Assembly: GCA_050084515.1 (NCBI GenBank)
Contig: CM114271.1
Span: 1 to 64,000 of the forward strand
Length of the DNA stretch: 64,000 bases
Source: Blasia pusilla
Lineage: Eukaryota > Marchantiophyta > Marchantiopsida > Blasiales
Direction: 5' to 3'
Translations under genes and position numbers: made by a program
Part shown: in pieces, positions 43,880 to 58,031 of the stretch
How the letters are laid out: the number at the start of each line of letters is the position of its first letter
Position numbering within the stretch: position 1 is the first letter of the stretch
Notes under the pieces: model-generated
The model's database searches: none
Seen by the model: only the letters and a program-made list of their open reading frames with translations
What the model was told of the DNA's origin: nothing

Positions 43880-45850
43880 CAGCTGTGTTCATGATACAGA
43901 GACGTCTTTGCTGCTCTCCTCTGCTTTTGGCAGCTCAGGTTGTCAAGTTCACTTCATAGATTCGAACTACTGCAACGAAATGTGACTCGCTGCAAGTGAA
44001 GTTAAAGGTACTCATGGGTAGTGTTGATTAGTTTAATCAAACAGCTGGTGCCCAAACTACTGAAGAAAATGAGAGAACTTAGAAAGATCTTGAATGTAAT
44101 AATATCACTTCTTTAAACGACCGGGTGATATCCCTGTCTATGCGTGTGTTTGCGCGGAAGTGCTCGATCATTTGCACTATTTTTCTTGCCTTGTAGAATC
44201 CACATCACCGATGAAATTAGTGATATCCGGACTTGGAGATTTTCTCTTGGAAGTCAAAGATGTAGATAAAGTTCCCCGCAATATCTACAACTATTGTTCC
44301 TACTGCATTTTCAATAGCTTTGCTTCTTCAGGAAAGTTGGTGAAGTCTAGTGTAGGTGTGACACTTTTTGAAATTCTCTGCTCAAACTCCTTGACTCATT
44401 CATTGACATGGTCTATCATTGAATTCACAAGATCCTCCATATCAAATTGCAGTTTCCGCTGCTCTCTCAAACTTTTCATTTGCAAAGTCTGAGAATCGGT
44501 TCCCCTTGAACTTTGAGTCTCACTACCTTGTAGCCTTGCATTTGTGAAAGGAGCAAAAGCCAATGCTTGTGAGTTCTTTGAAATTGGTTCAACCTTAGTT
44601 GTATCTATAATTATAATTTCCTCATGCGTCTCTGGAGATGCAATAAAATTTTCAGACTTACAAGGTGGAGTTGGGCTCTACCTCGTCATAGACCTCCTAA
44701 GTTTCTTCAAGTCATGTTGTAGCTGATACAAGTACTCATTTTTTTTTCGAGCTGCACTTGATAATATTGCAGCCCCTGAAGTAGTCAGTCTCTCTCATGT
44801 GCCCAAGAAGCATCCTCTCATGCAACCCACCAATTCTATGGAGTTCCTGATTTCCAGGCCCAAAGGTTCTAAGGGTCCTTTCATCTCGCTTAAGGTGGAG
44901 TTGGCTCTCTCCATGTATTGCCCTAGCCTCAAACTCACTACAACAGACTTGAATTAAATTGTTCAAATTATTGTTGAATAATTTGAACATTTCTTTCCAG
45001 TTCCTTCCAAAGATCCAACATATTTAGCGGTCTCCTTAAGATCTTCTAAGCTTTCCTTGTGAAGTTCTTCTATTATGCCTTCCAAATATATACATCTCTT
45101 AGACAACTCTTGAACCTTCTTCATCAAATTCTCTATTTCTTTCTCGAGATTAGAGATTCTCTTGCTTTGACTCCTCAACTTTTCAATCGGATTCCTATTC
45201 AGCAATGCAAGCCTGAATAGGAATCCGATTGAAAAGTTGAGGAGTCAAAAATTCAGTTGGGTCTTTTCGTAACATGGGTTTCTTAGCTACTTTCCCATTT
45301 AGTCTTGGGCCATCATTGTGGGTCCCATTTTGAGTTTCAATTGAAAAGTCTGGGGAAAGCCTTGAGTTTCTTTCAAGCCTCGAATTTGTTTCTTAGCTTA
45401 GCAAATGAGTGTTGTAAGATCTATGTAATTCCTTCTCCATGGTCTTTATAGCTTCACCTTTGATGAGTAAACATTCGCTATGAGGATCGAAGCGGTAAGA
45501 GCTCTATGTGCATCATCAAGCACTTTGTCACACTGCTCTAGCCGCAAATAGACTTGTGCTCTATTTGTGTAAGCTAATTCACCGTGTTGACGGATCCCAC
45601 CTTCATGGGGATAACATAGAGCTTCCCATGGATCACTCTCCCGACATGACGCTTGCCCAATGTGATCTCAGGCAGAATAATATTCTTCAAGCCTTGACAA
45701 TGTATCTACTAACATGTTATCCTTGCAGTTCAACTTGCAGTGCGTGAAGAGGTTGTTGAAGTGGAGGACGGCGCAATCGTGGGTCAGTTCAGAACGAGTT
45801 CCCACTCCGATTGGCGACGAGTCAAATCCAGGTAAGGGCTCTAAATCCAT
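43880..45850 (-). pseudogene. Broken gene encoding TPR and coiled-coil protein
   Basis: On the minus strand an ATG at 45850 opens MDLEPLPGFDSSPIG. Further on, 45580-45497 encodes a tetratricopeptide-like helix pair (GELAYTNRAQVYLRLEQC, then KVLDDAHRAL) and, after a +1 shift, FDPHSECLLIKGEAIKTMEK, the start of the next repeat. TPR repeats are protein-binding scaffolds. After a palindrome at 45166-45249 the frame 45205-44963 reads ISNLEKEIENLMKKVQELSK and IEELHKESLEDLKE, a strong coiled coil. Later pieces (44736-44990, 44300-44700) are hydrophilic and helical without known domains. At least five shifts or stops break it. Introns could explain some gaps. Its 5' end faces the methyltransferase-like gene across about 490 bp. 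Confidence 0.4.
45166..45249. repeat. Perfect palindrome, 37-bp arms, 10-nt loop
   Basis: 45166-45202 and 45213-45249 are exact reverse complements, with CAATGCAAGC between them. The palindrome sits inside the minus-strand gene and encodes LTPQLFNRIPIQ on the way in, so one arm is probably original coding sequence and the other a fold-back copy. Confidence 0.95.
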
Positions 45851-45864
45851 ATACAATTTGCCCT

Positions 45865-46260
45865 ACTCCGACGGGTTGCATCTCTGCATGCAGCCCGTCG
45901 GATTGTCTGAGCTGGTAACTGCGGTGTTGCAATCCGTCTGAAAGCGACGGTTTGCAAATTTACCACAAGTCTCCATTGGATGAATGCGACCCGTCGAAAA
46001 CCGACGGGTTGCAAGTGCTTATGCTTTTCCTTGTGTTTTTGGAATGATGCAACTTGACCGAGAAAGCGACGGGTTGCTCTTAGCCAACCATGGGCTGCTC
46101 TAAGCCAGCAACGTGTCGACTTCCGACGGGTTGCTCATGGCAAAAAAAATCACTAACACTTGTAAAACAAGTCGTCGGACTCGATAGGTTGCTCCAATGT
46201 TAGGACTATAACGAAGTTCTCTAGGGTTAAGCAAAGTTCTTTGGGGACGTGTTGCACATT
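45865..46260. promoter_or_regulatory. Cluster of CGACGGGTTGC motifs in both orientations
   Basis: Close matches to CGACGGGTTGC lie at 45869, 46002, 46067 and 46124 (exact), with near matches at 45944, 46182 and 46245. Reverse forms (GCAACCCGTCG-like) are at 45890, 45929 and 45986. Two pairs are arranged as inverted repeats (45869/45890 and 45986/46002). One more (CGACGGGTTG) lies at 47046, downstream of the methyltransferase-like gene. The cluster fills the interval between two divergent gene remnants. It could be a protein-binding array or the subterminal repeats of a transposon. Confidence 0.6.
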
Positions 46261-46341
46261 GTGTCACCATACTGAGAGAAGACCAGCATTCAAGTAGCTC
46301 TTTCTTGTTGCTGATATTATTTCCAACCTGCTTCTTTACAG

Positions 46342-46856
46342 ATGGACCACTCCTATATTTACTGCTTTGCTCGGCCCGAGCACAACTTCCAAGTGTTTAA
46401 GATCCTCAATCCAGTGGATCCATGATCCGATGGGTACAACTTAGATAGCTTATACAATTCCCCCTCAGGAATTTACATGCAAGACGGTACCCCCATGCTT
46501 GGAGGAAGGGCAAAGTCGCCAGCCCTCATGCAAACGCTCATCAAGCTCTGCTCAGGGCGTGTGACTTGGTGTTCGACTTAGTGGGCCTTTTAGGGGCGAG
46601 TATTAGAGGCCCTTGGCATAGTGGTAGGAACATTCTCTGCCTTGAGGGAAGGCAAGACATGTTTGACCTTTGCAAAGAGGCAAAGCCAGATTACGACAGG
46701 CTAGTTAGGGCGTACAACTCTCCTCCGAAGCCGAGAGCTCCGGTTCCAGACCCACCATTGGTAGTGACACCATCGTCACTTCCCACGATTTCGAAAATCG
46801 GGAGGGCAAGGTCGACTATAATTCTGGAAGAGCTCTCGGACGATGACTCGTGAGTT
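46342..46856 (+). pseudogene. N4/N6-type DNA methyltransferase-like pseudogene
   Basis: The frame starts at ATG 46342 right after a possible splice acceptor (CTTTACAG). It reads MDHSYIYCFARPEHNFQVFK, a TGA at 46423, GIYMQDGTPMLGGRAKSPAL and LMQTLIKLCSG. A frameshift near 46557 moves it to the frame DLVFDLVGLLGASIRGPWHS, GRNILCLEGRQDMFDLC and ends with an acidic tail EELSDDDS and TGA at 46851. The order K-P/S-x2-L-x2-LI-x-LCS, GDLVFDLxGxxGASIxxxxxSGR and E-x-QDMF follows the N6_N4_Mtase fold, where KP-x2-L precedes the AdoMet-binding DxFxGxGT motif and GR-x5-E. Such enzymes methylate adenine N6 or cytosine N4. The AdoMet-loop Phe/Gly residues are partly lost and no DPPY/SPPY motif was found upstream, so the catalytic part is missing or in an unseen exon. 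The family is inferred from motifs only. Confidence 0.45.
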
Positions 46857-47868
46857 CAAAAACTCAAGGACCTAGCTTGACTACAACATTTTGGAGTAGG
46901 GATTTATTTGATGACGAGGCAGAAGAATTCATAGAATAGATCAAACGTAGAGTTCCAAGCTTCCTTAAGATGTAATAAAGGACAAGATTTTTTCGAACGA
47001 TGATGGTGTTTGTAAAATTTTGCTGAGTTGCAACCTGTAAAATTCCGACGGGTTGGGAGGGGTGCAGCTTCTCAGTTTCTCAGATTTAGGATCTGAATGA
47101 AGGGACATTAGTTCCTCTTTACTCTAGACAACTAACAATATTTTGGTTCAATTATTGTCTCGTATGTTCACGTTTCACAAAGTTGGTCTTTATTTGAACC
47201 TTTCGTTGAGATGAGATTGCTACTTCTCGTCAAATTATTTGCCAATGGTCCTCCAACAAAAATACCCCTAGGCACAGCTAACTGTAGACTGAGATAGGCA
47301 ATGTGAAGAAACTTAGGCTCTTATGGAGAGTGATGGAAAAATTTTTGTAGTGGTCTTATGATGTCTACTTGTTTTCACCCCTGGAAAAAAGGAGGTTTCT
47401 TTAGGCCCAAATATGGACCACTACCTACTCTCTTCTAAAGATTTCATGAATTTGAAAGCAAACAAAAATTTCAAATATGTCAAAAAGTTTTGAAGAGAGG
47501 AGGCGGATTTGGCCCTTTTTTTTTAAGAGAGACTCTCCTCTCTTCCTCTCCTCTCTTCCTCTATCCTACAAGAGTACCAGCCCTCCTTGTAGGAGAGTTA
47601 GATATGTTCTCCAGCGTACATTTTGGAGAACGTGTCTTTGTTGGGAGACACTCGTGCACGTGTGATGACGAGTGTGCATGAAGTGAGGTCTTGGTTAGGA
47701 CATGCTGTGTTGCTAGATGGAGCGAGAGTTGGATCACGTGCCCATCGTGCATGACTGTGGTGGACGAACTTGATACCATCAGAGGTACTGAGTCAAGCAT
47801 ATGATAAAGTCCAGAGAGCACCACATCTCACAATGGATACTATTTTGGGCTCACGGCGTTGATCTTAG
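46857..47868. other. No recognisable gene
   Basis: The stretch contains one CGACGGGTTG motif (47046) and TTTTTGTAGTG at 47342-47352, which looks like the end of a CACTA-type inverted repeat but has no partner that I could find. A pyrimidine-rich stretch lies at 47510-47570. Confidence 0.45.
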
Positions 47869-49616
47869 GTGGTGACGCCGGATGATAGACCATTGTTGGC
47901 CATGGCCAATAGGGTGGGGGAGTTGAGGGCAGCCTTACCTACGTTGGTGAGCTTCCCAACATCCCATGCCTTTTGTCAGGGAGGGCCAGGCATGATTTGG
48001 GATGAGGTGACCGGAGCATTGGAGGAGCCTATAGCACATGAGCGCGAGCGCGCCATGGGGTTTGCTACAAGTACTACGGCGGTGCCATGTATCACAGAGG
48101 CATCTCGGAGACAAGTGTTGGGGCAGGCAATGGACCTCAACTGTCTCACATGGATAGCCATCCTAGGTATGGCTGAGCAGAGACGGATGCGAGTGTCATC
48201 CATGTCGTCACGTCCACGAGTTGGACCATTGTCTACAGCGTCTGTAGAGGCATTGGCTGGGAACGGACGAGGAGAGATAGGCACCCATGGACTTCTTGGG
48301 ACGTCGTTCGAGCGGAGAGTGCAAAGGCGTCCAAAGTAGCACATGTTCATTTTTTGGATGTAGAGCATGGTGTAGGAGGTCAGAGTGGAGTGGTTGTTGC
48401 GGAGATGGCTAGGGTTGCTACATAGCAACCAAAGCCAGAGGTTGCGTCCTCTCCAAGTGAGATCACAATGGAGACTTGGGAGCATGTGATAGGTCTCAAG
48501 TTGATAGGAGGAGAGCGACGGCGAGTTCATAGCTTTCTGAGAGGGCATGTTAGTTGTTTTGCCTTCAGTATGAGAGACTTGGGTACGCTGAAGGGTCCTA
48601 GGATACGGATTGAGATGGCTAGTGATACGCTGATCTTTCCTCGACCCTACAGGTATTCTCATATGGAGCGAACCTTGATTCAGAGCAGGATTCAAGACTT
48701 GTTGGAGGCAGGCCTTGTGGAGTTATCACATGGGGAGTATGCATCTGCCATAGTCATGCCGGCGAAGAAGGATATGTATGGCAATTGGACGGATAGGCAG
48801 ATGTGTGGAGATTACCGTCCTATCAACCAACAGACGAGGTCAGATTGGTACGTCATGCCTACTCCTGAGGAGATCTTTGATGCGGTAGGGCATGCAAAGA
48901 TCTTCAGTACTTTAGATCTCCGTGTTGGCTATCATACGCTTCCTATCAGGTTGGAGGACCGGGAGAAGACAACATTCTGGGGGATAGATTGGTTTGGGAG
49001 AGATTGCTTGTATTAGTGGCGGTTCTTACCGTTTGGGTTGAAGAATGCACCTGTAGAGTTTTAGAGAGTGATGGATAGGATTCTCACTGGCTTGGATTTT
49101 GAACGATGTGACATAGATGATATTCTTATCTTCACTTCCATGGTTGAGGAGCATGAGTGACACTTGGAGCAGGTGCTTCGGCGATTGTAGTTAGATGGAC
49201 TGAAGTTACATCCAGGCAAGTGCAGATTCTTTCAAGAGCACATTGAGTACTTGGGACACACCATATACTTGAGTGGGTAAGGCGTTCAGCAGACGAAGGT
49301 GGAGGCTATTGCGCAGATTCCACGCCCTACACATGTGAGTCAAGTCCGAGCAACATTGCCAAGGTGAAGTACAACTCCTACGCGGGAGAGTGCTTGGCTG
49401 CAGTGTGGGCCGTGGCACATTTCAAGTGCTATTTATTCAGAAATCCTTTCACACTTATCAGTGATCATCAGCCGTTGAGGTGGTTGATGCAGTTCGACAA
49501 GCTTACGGGAAAGATTGCCATGTGGGCTCTATTACCACAGCAGTATGAGTTTAAGGTGGTTCATAGGTTAGGTTGGCTGAACCAAGATGCGGATGGGTTG
49601 AGTCGTAACCCTAAAC
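47869..49616 (+). pseudogene. Ty3/gypsy pol remnant (reverse transcriptase and RNase H)
   Basis: After a low-information 5' part (47869-48340), a frame from about 48468 shows the gypsy reverse transcriptase: RTLIQSRIQDLLEAGLVELS, MCGDYRPINQQT, FSTLDLRVGYHTLPI, then a TAG at 49014, FLPFGLKNAP and the catalytic box as CDIDDILIF (49107-49133), with Asp where the family has Tyr before DD-type residues. It continues CRFFQEHIEYLGHTIYLSG. The RNase H part restarts at KYNSYAGECLAAVWAVAHFK, SDHQPLRWLM and HRLGWLNQDADGLSRNP, so roughly 100-150 residues are deleted near 49340. The coding sequence stops exactly where telomere repeats start (49608). Confidence 0.85.
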
Positions 49617-49625
49617 CCTAAACCC
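49608..49625 (+). repeat. Interstitial telomere repeat at an inverted-duplication breakpoint
   Basis: AACCCTAAACCCTAAACCC carries about 2.5 CCCTAAA units. It joins the gypsy RNase H fragment (ending SRNP) to the right arm of the inverted duplication, whose homology starts at about 49622. Confidence 0.85.
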
Positions 49626-50668
49626 ACCTTTCCCTTCTTTCTCCTTCCCCTTACTTGCCTTTGTGTTCCATACTCCCCCGTTTCTTGCTCCCTCTACCTC
49701 CACTCCCTCCTCTCTCATTGCTCCACTTATCCTTGCCTTGCATTCCATCATGGATTATAAAGTGTGGGTCCCACCTCTTGGAACCCATGTTTGTCCTAAG
49801 GAAGGACTTGTCCATTTTTTTGCAACCATCATTGATAATATTTGTCGAGTCCTCGATATTGTAACTAGCCTCCAATACTGTAAATAGTTGCAAGCTCCGA
49901 TGAACACGTTGTAGAAGAATGCCGCCAAGTGATAATATTTGTCTTTTCCGCGATATTGTAAATAGCTGTCACCTTCACCAATGAATGCTTTTAGGATGCC
50001 GCAAGGTGAAATTAGTCTTCAGGTCCCCCATGCTGTAAAAAGCCGCTATCTCCATTGAACATAATGAGGCAGAATGCCGCCAAGTGATAAAAGACGTTGG
50101 GTCCTTGAGACTCTAAAAATCCGCCAACTCCACCTGACACACTACGGCAGAATGTTGCCAAGTGACAATAGCCAACAAACCCCCGATATAGTAAATAGCC
50201 GCCAGCTCCGCCGGACAAACGGTGGAAAAATTTGAGAGACTTCTTAAGCAACTTTGGAGGGAAACTTCCTAGCTAATACAACCCCCTGCAAAGATTCATT
50301 CCTTGTGAGGCTTTCATACCGTGCCACATAAGATGCCGTACAGTACAGAGGGAGCACATTGGATAAGAATTGAGAGTGTAGTTTAGGGTGAAAGCACCGT
50401 TGTGGTTCAAAGGTTAATCTCTAAATTTTACTTACACATTTAATTTACTTGCTGCACCTAATCATTCAAAAATCTCAATCATTCTCCTATTGTTCATGCG
50501 AGCATGTTCATTAGATTTGATGCTTTAAGAATGGACGGTAGGGAGTCGGCTTGAGTGACATTGGGCACATCGTCCAAAGATAATGCTTGAGACTTGAGAA
50601 AACACCATTTTCCTCTTGATGAGAAAAGCCTATTCATAGGTGATGATGACATTGAGAAGAAGTATGCA
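49622..50668 (-). repeat. Inverted duplication, right arm
   Basis: This is the reverse complement of 33999-34946, including the ~85-bp minisatellite (49880-50240) and the LDDVP coding fragment (50494-50668). Confidence 0.88.
50494..50668 (-). pseudogene. ABCC-transporter-like exon fragment, copy 2
   Basis: The minus frame (open from about 50739) reads TAYFFSMSSSPMNRLFSSRG and LSLDDVPNVTQADSL, ending NLMNMLA and a stop. It differs from copy 1 at M/L, N/S, R/K, S/L and L/P, mostly non-synonymous, so neither copy appears to be conserved. Family assignment as in copy 1 is tentative. Confidence 0.35.
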
Positions 50669-50853
50669 GTGTATGGATGACGGCCTTTGGTGTCAGAGTC
50701 CAAAGCCGTGGTTGACTTGTGGAAAGCTTCCATATTCAAAAATAAGCCTAATCTTGAAGGATAAAGTCTGGAAGAAGGTATGGACTCTTTAGTTACTCCA
50801 AAGTTGTGAGTGTGTGAATGTTGGAAAGGTAGGAAGGGTAGCTTGCGTGTATT

Positions 50854-51399
50854 TTAAGCGCCGGGTAAGAAGGAATCCTCGGCAAGATAATCACCAAGGC
50901 TGATATTTTGTAATGCAATCAGCGGATTCCAAAAGTTGGAATGCAAGTATAGTCTTTTCTTTTGGGGTTGTGGAACTTTTGAGATGCTCATACGCTTGTG
51001 GACCCACTCCTTACAAACGTTGCTCACATGTTGTGCAGCCCAAAGACAATCTGATTGGATGACTTTGAGTTTGCACTTGATTGTTGAATCAGATGCTCTC
51101 TTAGTGTTAGAGAAAACAATTGTGTGCGGACAAAGAAATGCCATCGGCTTCAGACTTGCAGATATGGAGCTAAGATAAGAGGGAAAGGGTTTCTTGAGAG
51201 AATCAAGGGAAAAGCATTTAGTGAAAATGAGCATGCGGATCAAAGATGATGGTGTGTACCGGTGTGATGAAGTGAAATGCATGACGGGAGAGGATGCATA
51301 TTCAAAGAAAAAATGCCTTGTACATGCAAGAGTTGATAGTCTAAGAGACGATGGGGTAGTGGTGGAGAAAAGCCGCCAAAATATTCCTTCAAGACACAT
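50854..51399 (-). CDS. Hypothetical ORF, 181 codons, unrecognised
   Basis: This is the longest open frame of the region on the minus strand. I see no domain or membrane segment clear enough to call. Another minus frame upstream (51716-51952) and the ABCC-like fragment downstream lie on the same strand, so these could be parts of one decayed gene, or all chance. The plus-strand frames over the same DNA are equally uninformative. Confidence 0.2.
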   Translation of the reverse strand: MCLEGIFWRLFSTTTPSSLRLSTLACTRHFFFEYASSPVMHFTSSHRYTPSSLIRMLIFTKCFSLDSLKKPFPSYLSSISASLKPMAFLCPHTIVFSNTKRASDSTIKCKLKVIQSDCLWAAQHVSNVCKEWVHKRMSISKVPQPQKKRLYLHSNFWNPLIALQNISLGDYLAEDSFLPGA

Positions 51400-52679
51400 T
51401 GTTAGCGAAAATTCTCTCTCAACTAGCTATAGCAACTTTCATGGGTGCTATATATGGTAGGTGTAAATATTTAAGTCCATTGGGATTGGGGCCTACCTTG
51501 GAGAGCCAATCTGCAACGACGACTAAAGATTGCAAGCTTTTATCAGAGTAAATTTTGTCTCTCATTGCCTTGTTGCCCAAGAGCATGGATACCCACTTGA
51601 CGGCTAATCATAGACTCCCTCTAGTAGCCGTTCTCCGCTAGCAAAGCATGGACATTCCAGCATCAAGTGTTTGGGGGCAACAAGAAAGAAATGAGGACCC
51701 TACAATTCCTAGGGATTATATTGGTACACACGCACCATGGCATCCACAACATTCCAAGAGGCCACACCGCCTTGTCCTTAGAAGTTCCTTCATTGAGGTA
51801 TTGCCATCCTCAAAGGATTTTGCTGAAAGAAGGAGGAAGCGTGGAGAAATATCAAAGGATAAAGAGGTATCCACCATGACTTGAAATGGTGCACGCGGTG
51901 AATTTTCAAGGTACCTTTGTATGGAAAATGAGAAGGGACGACCCAAGATCAAGAAGATTTGTGAGTAGAGGGTAAGATGTCACCGACACAAGAAGTCTAG
52001 TGCCTACTAAATAACGGTGTGTAACCTAAAGCACACATGTCTAGGCCATATTCACACATGGACACGCCCGACCCATAAAGCCAAGTGGCTTTCTATGGTA
52101 TTAACATAGAGGGTTGTGAATCAACCAAGTATTCTTGTGGGCAAGCTTATAAATGTCCATGCCCAGAATAACTGAAGGCACACTTGGTACTTCCTAGCTT
52201 GGAGATGCTAAGAGAACTTTCGGCATTGGATAAATAGGGTCGAATGTGCTAGTTTCCGCATGGTTCTAGCCTTCATTCACGTTGTGAACAAAGTTGACCC
52301 TCTTGCAACCACTACATGGGATGTTTGGGATTTGGAATGTAGGTTTAAGCGATTCCTCCCTGAGCCTGCGGGCTCAAGGATGAATGGGATGTTTGGGATT
52401 TGAATGGGTCACGCCTGCCCACCTCAAGACCGTGCCTTCCTCCCCCAAAGCCCACACTTGCCCGCCCTAGCCTGCGCCCAATCAGCTCTAAGCCCACACC
52501 TTCCCGCGGTAGCCTGCGCCTGCCCACCTTGAGCCCGCATCCAATCAGGCTCGAGCCCCGGCCTTCTCACCCTAGCCCATGTTGAGCCCAACCTATGGAC
52601 CACGCAATGGGTGTGGGCTTCAATAGCCCGGGTCTAGGTGGTGGGCTCGGGTGCAGGCCCGGGTGGGGCATGTCGAAGG
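51400..52679. other. No firm gene; GC-rich repeat-like stretch
   Basis: 52400-52640 is a C-rich stretch in which AGCCCACACCTTCCCGC and AGCCTGCGCC-like words recur every ~25-30 bp, a degenerate minisatellite. The rest holds short ORFs only. Confidence 0.45.
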
Positions 52680-54640
52680 ATATATCCGGACTTGTCTGTT
52701 TCCGTTCAACCTTGCTTAGATGCATGCCATTCAAAAAATGGGAAATATCCAATACAAATTTTCATAGCTTCCATGTTGGAAAGGAATGCCAACACCATCA
52801 TTCTAGCGTATGGGATCTTTCCTCGTGAGAGCAACAAGGATTGGGAATGGTTTGCTCACATTTGAAGATTGCAATCCCTAGCCTTGATGATCCAAATATA
52901 GTTATGATTTCAGATAAAAAAAGGGATTGCTACATGTTGTTAATATTATTTTTTCCAATAACATATATAGCATGTGTGCTTAACATCTACGAGCAAATGT
53001 GAAATCAAGATATGGAAAAGTGGCAAAGGAGTATTTTATCGCATGCCTCTATGCAAGGTCAAGGGAAAAGTAAGTATTTCCTATCATTGACTAACTACTA
53101 ATCCTAGGTGTTGGATGGTGATTATTTAATCTTTTGAACATCATTTACTAGTGTCTAATTTGAGTCATGGTGCCTAATTTCAGTCATGACTCCTAATCTT
53201 AGTCTTGGCGGCTAATCTCAATGTTGCCTGCTAAACTCAGTGTTGGTGGTTTTTGGCAAAGGTTTTAGGATTCGTCTTCATTGTGTATAGGTTTGAATTT
53301 TGGTTGAATGAGATGGAAAGGCATCATATACAGAAGATTTGTGACCTTATTTCTTATATCCGAGAGAAATAGAACCACAAAAGTATGCTAGGTATGGACT
53401 CTCCTTACCTCGATATGGCAAAGTTAGTTCAAATCTAGTAGAGGTAATAAATTATGCCATCAAGCCAATTACAGACATTCCTCCTTTGGGCATTCCATGC
53501 GGGTTTTGGAACTATATGATGAAAACTTAGACCGAGAGGAAGTTAGAAGCATACCACCCTCATAAATACAACTTCTCGGTAACCACCTATGCCCTACTTC
53601 AATATCGATATAAGGAGAGCATATGTCAAGGGTTTGAAGTGATTTCCTCTGATGAAGCGCTTTTGTCATCTCAACAACAAATATGCATGAATCCATGTTC
53701 AGTTGAGTCCTAAGTGTCAATGTTCCTACCTTGAGTTTCAAGATAAATGTTGGCCTTGTACTCATGTAATGGCTTGAGATATGTTCACTGGAATGGATTC
53801 ATAATAGCTATTTGATTGATTTGGAACAATTACTTCATCAAGCGCATCTATAGTAGTAGTATACCAAGGGTAAAGTGTGATGACCTTATCCCATCCTGTT
53901 GCAACTCGATGAGGACATCATCGTGTTGTACGTATTCCTAGAAATGGACCTAGAAGGTCGCAACGACTAAAAGAAGTTCAAGGAAAAATATCCTACCCAA
54001 TACATGACTATGCAACAAGTTAGGAAATAAATATGGATGGCGTTGCTTCACGTGGAGACATACCTAAAGGGAGAGGATATGTGAGAATTGGCTGGCAGCG
54101 GTGTTCCCATTGCTTGAGAGAAGGGCACAACCAAAATATTTGTGAGGATCTAAAATCAGATATAGACGTTGGAAGACCCATGAGGAGAAGATCTCACATC
54201 CATAGACATAGCCCCCAAGTAGTGCAAAGAACTATCAATCTTGCGGATAATAGCGGTGATATAGGGGATGTCAATGGTGTATATACTTCTCCTGTGAGTG
54301 AGCAACAAAGGAAAATGATGGATTTGGCGAATAAAAGTGTGGATCATATGGCGTATAATGGTGTTGATTAGTTGGCAAAAAGAAATGTTGTACACAATTG
54401 TATTAGAACCCAGCAATCAAGTCTAGGGGTGAAGGTAGGAAATAGAAGCAGCCTTTATTTGCATGAGAATAGGAGGTAGGAGAATAGTGGTGATCATTGG
54501 GTGGAGTATTTTTCTTATTTGGCCAATACCAATGTTGCTCCAGTGGCGGTTAATCATGGCGGCTATGGGAAAGAAAATAGTAGTGGTGGTTTGGTAGTTG
54601 ATCAAAGTGGAGTTATCCTAGAGTAAAATTTTGGAAAGGA
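52680..54640 (+). pseudogene. Mutator-like (MULE) transposase pseudogene
   Basis: The MULE transposase core is read near 52710-52865: LDACHSKNGKYPIQIFIASM, then NTIILAYGIFPRESNKDWEWF, the segment around the second catalytic region of MULE DDE transposases. Further on HLRANVKSRYGKVAKEYF appears in a shifted frame. A probable intron starts GTAAGTATTTCC at 53070. A SWIM zinc finger (CQC-x9-PCTH, in VQLSPKCQCSYLEFQDKCWP) is at about 53695-53780. A CCHC knuckle (CSHCLREGHNQNIC) is at about 54099-54140. This domain order is that of MuDR-type transposases, which cut and paste DNA. Many stops and shifts break it. Confidence 0.85.
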
Positions 54641-57339
<2,699 letters not shown>

Positions 57340-57780
57340 GGTCCGATGTTACGAAGAAGTGATCGCCTCGGCACTTCCATTTGTGATACCTGTCATGAGA
57401 GAATGGAGAGTATACATAATAAATTTATATTGAAAAAGAGATCTTCTCAGAGAATTCATCTTGCATCGACCCCGTCTGCCGCAGCTAGAAGGCCTGCCCT
57501 TACTCGAAGAAAGGCTCTCGACACGACAAATGGTGCTTCCATTGAGAGATCTTTGAGGCGGTAGATTGTGTTTGCAAGTTGGAGTCTTATCAAGATGACT
57601 ACTTTTGGTAGTACTTCATTAATGGGAAGTGAGGGAGCTGAGGATCTTCTCCGAACTTTGACAACATTGTTGAGCCAACAAGGAGGAGTTCACATAGGAG
57701 AGCAAAGATCAACAAGGGCTCTTCAAGCGATTCTAAAGAAGTTGGGGAGATTTGATGGGAGGAACATGGCTCAAATGTGA
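57340..57780 (+). pseudogene. Retrotransposon gag-like fragment
   Basis: The frames 57346-57564 and 57568-57780 are in phase, separated by a TAG at 57562. They read RKALDTTNGASIERSLRR, then DLLRTLTTLLSQQGG and ALQAILKKLGRFDGRNMAQM. The KKLGRFDGRN stretch is typical of gag proteins of plant LTR elements, and the polar N-terminus fits. No zinc knuckle is present. Weak evidence. Confidence 0.4.
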
Positions 57781-58031
57781 GTCCTCAGGATGAGGTACTT
57801 GGGATTCTTACTTGTGGATATGCGATTTCGACTCTGCATCAATGGCTTGCTGCTTCAGTTGGTGAGCATGGGCTTAAAAACTTGCTAAAGGAAGTGACGA
57901 TGCATAAAAAACGTGCTTCATAGCATCATTGCTGAGCACATGCAGCCAACTGCTGAAATTATTGCGTTCAGATTGGATGACCTGAGGGGCCTCTCCCGGT
58001 GCAGCAGGCGCAGGCAAACCTTGAGAGCAGT

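Noticed and set aside
47342-47352. CACTA transposon 3' terminus (TTTTTGTAGTG)
   Set aside because: No matching CACTACAAAAA 5' end or transposase was found nearby; too short to call.
49655-49893. ORFs with similar peptides to 34677-35049
   Set aside because: The similarity is explained by the inverted DNA duplication. The frames are on non-matching strands relative to any conserved coding and are purine-run translations.
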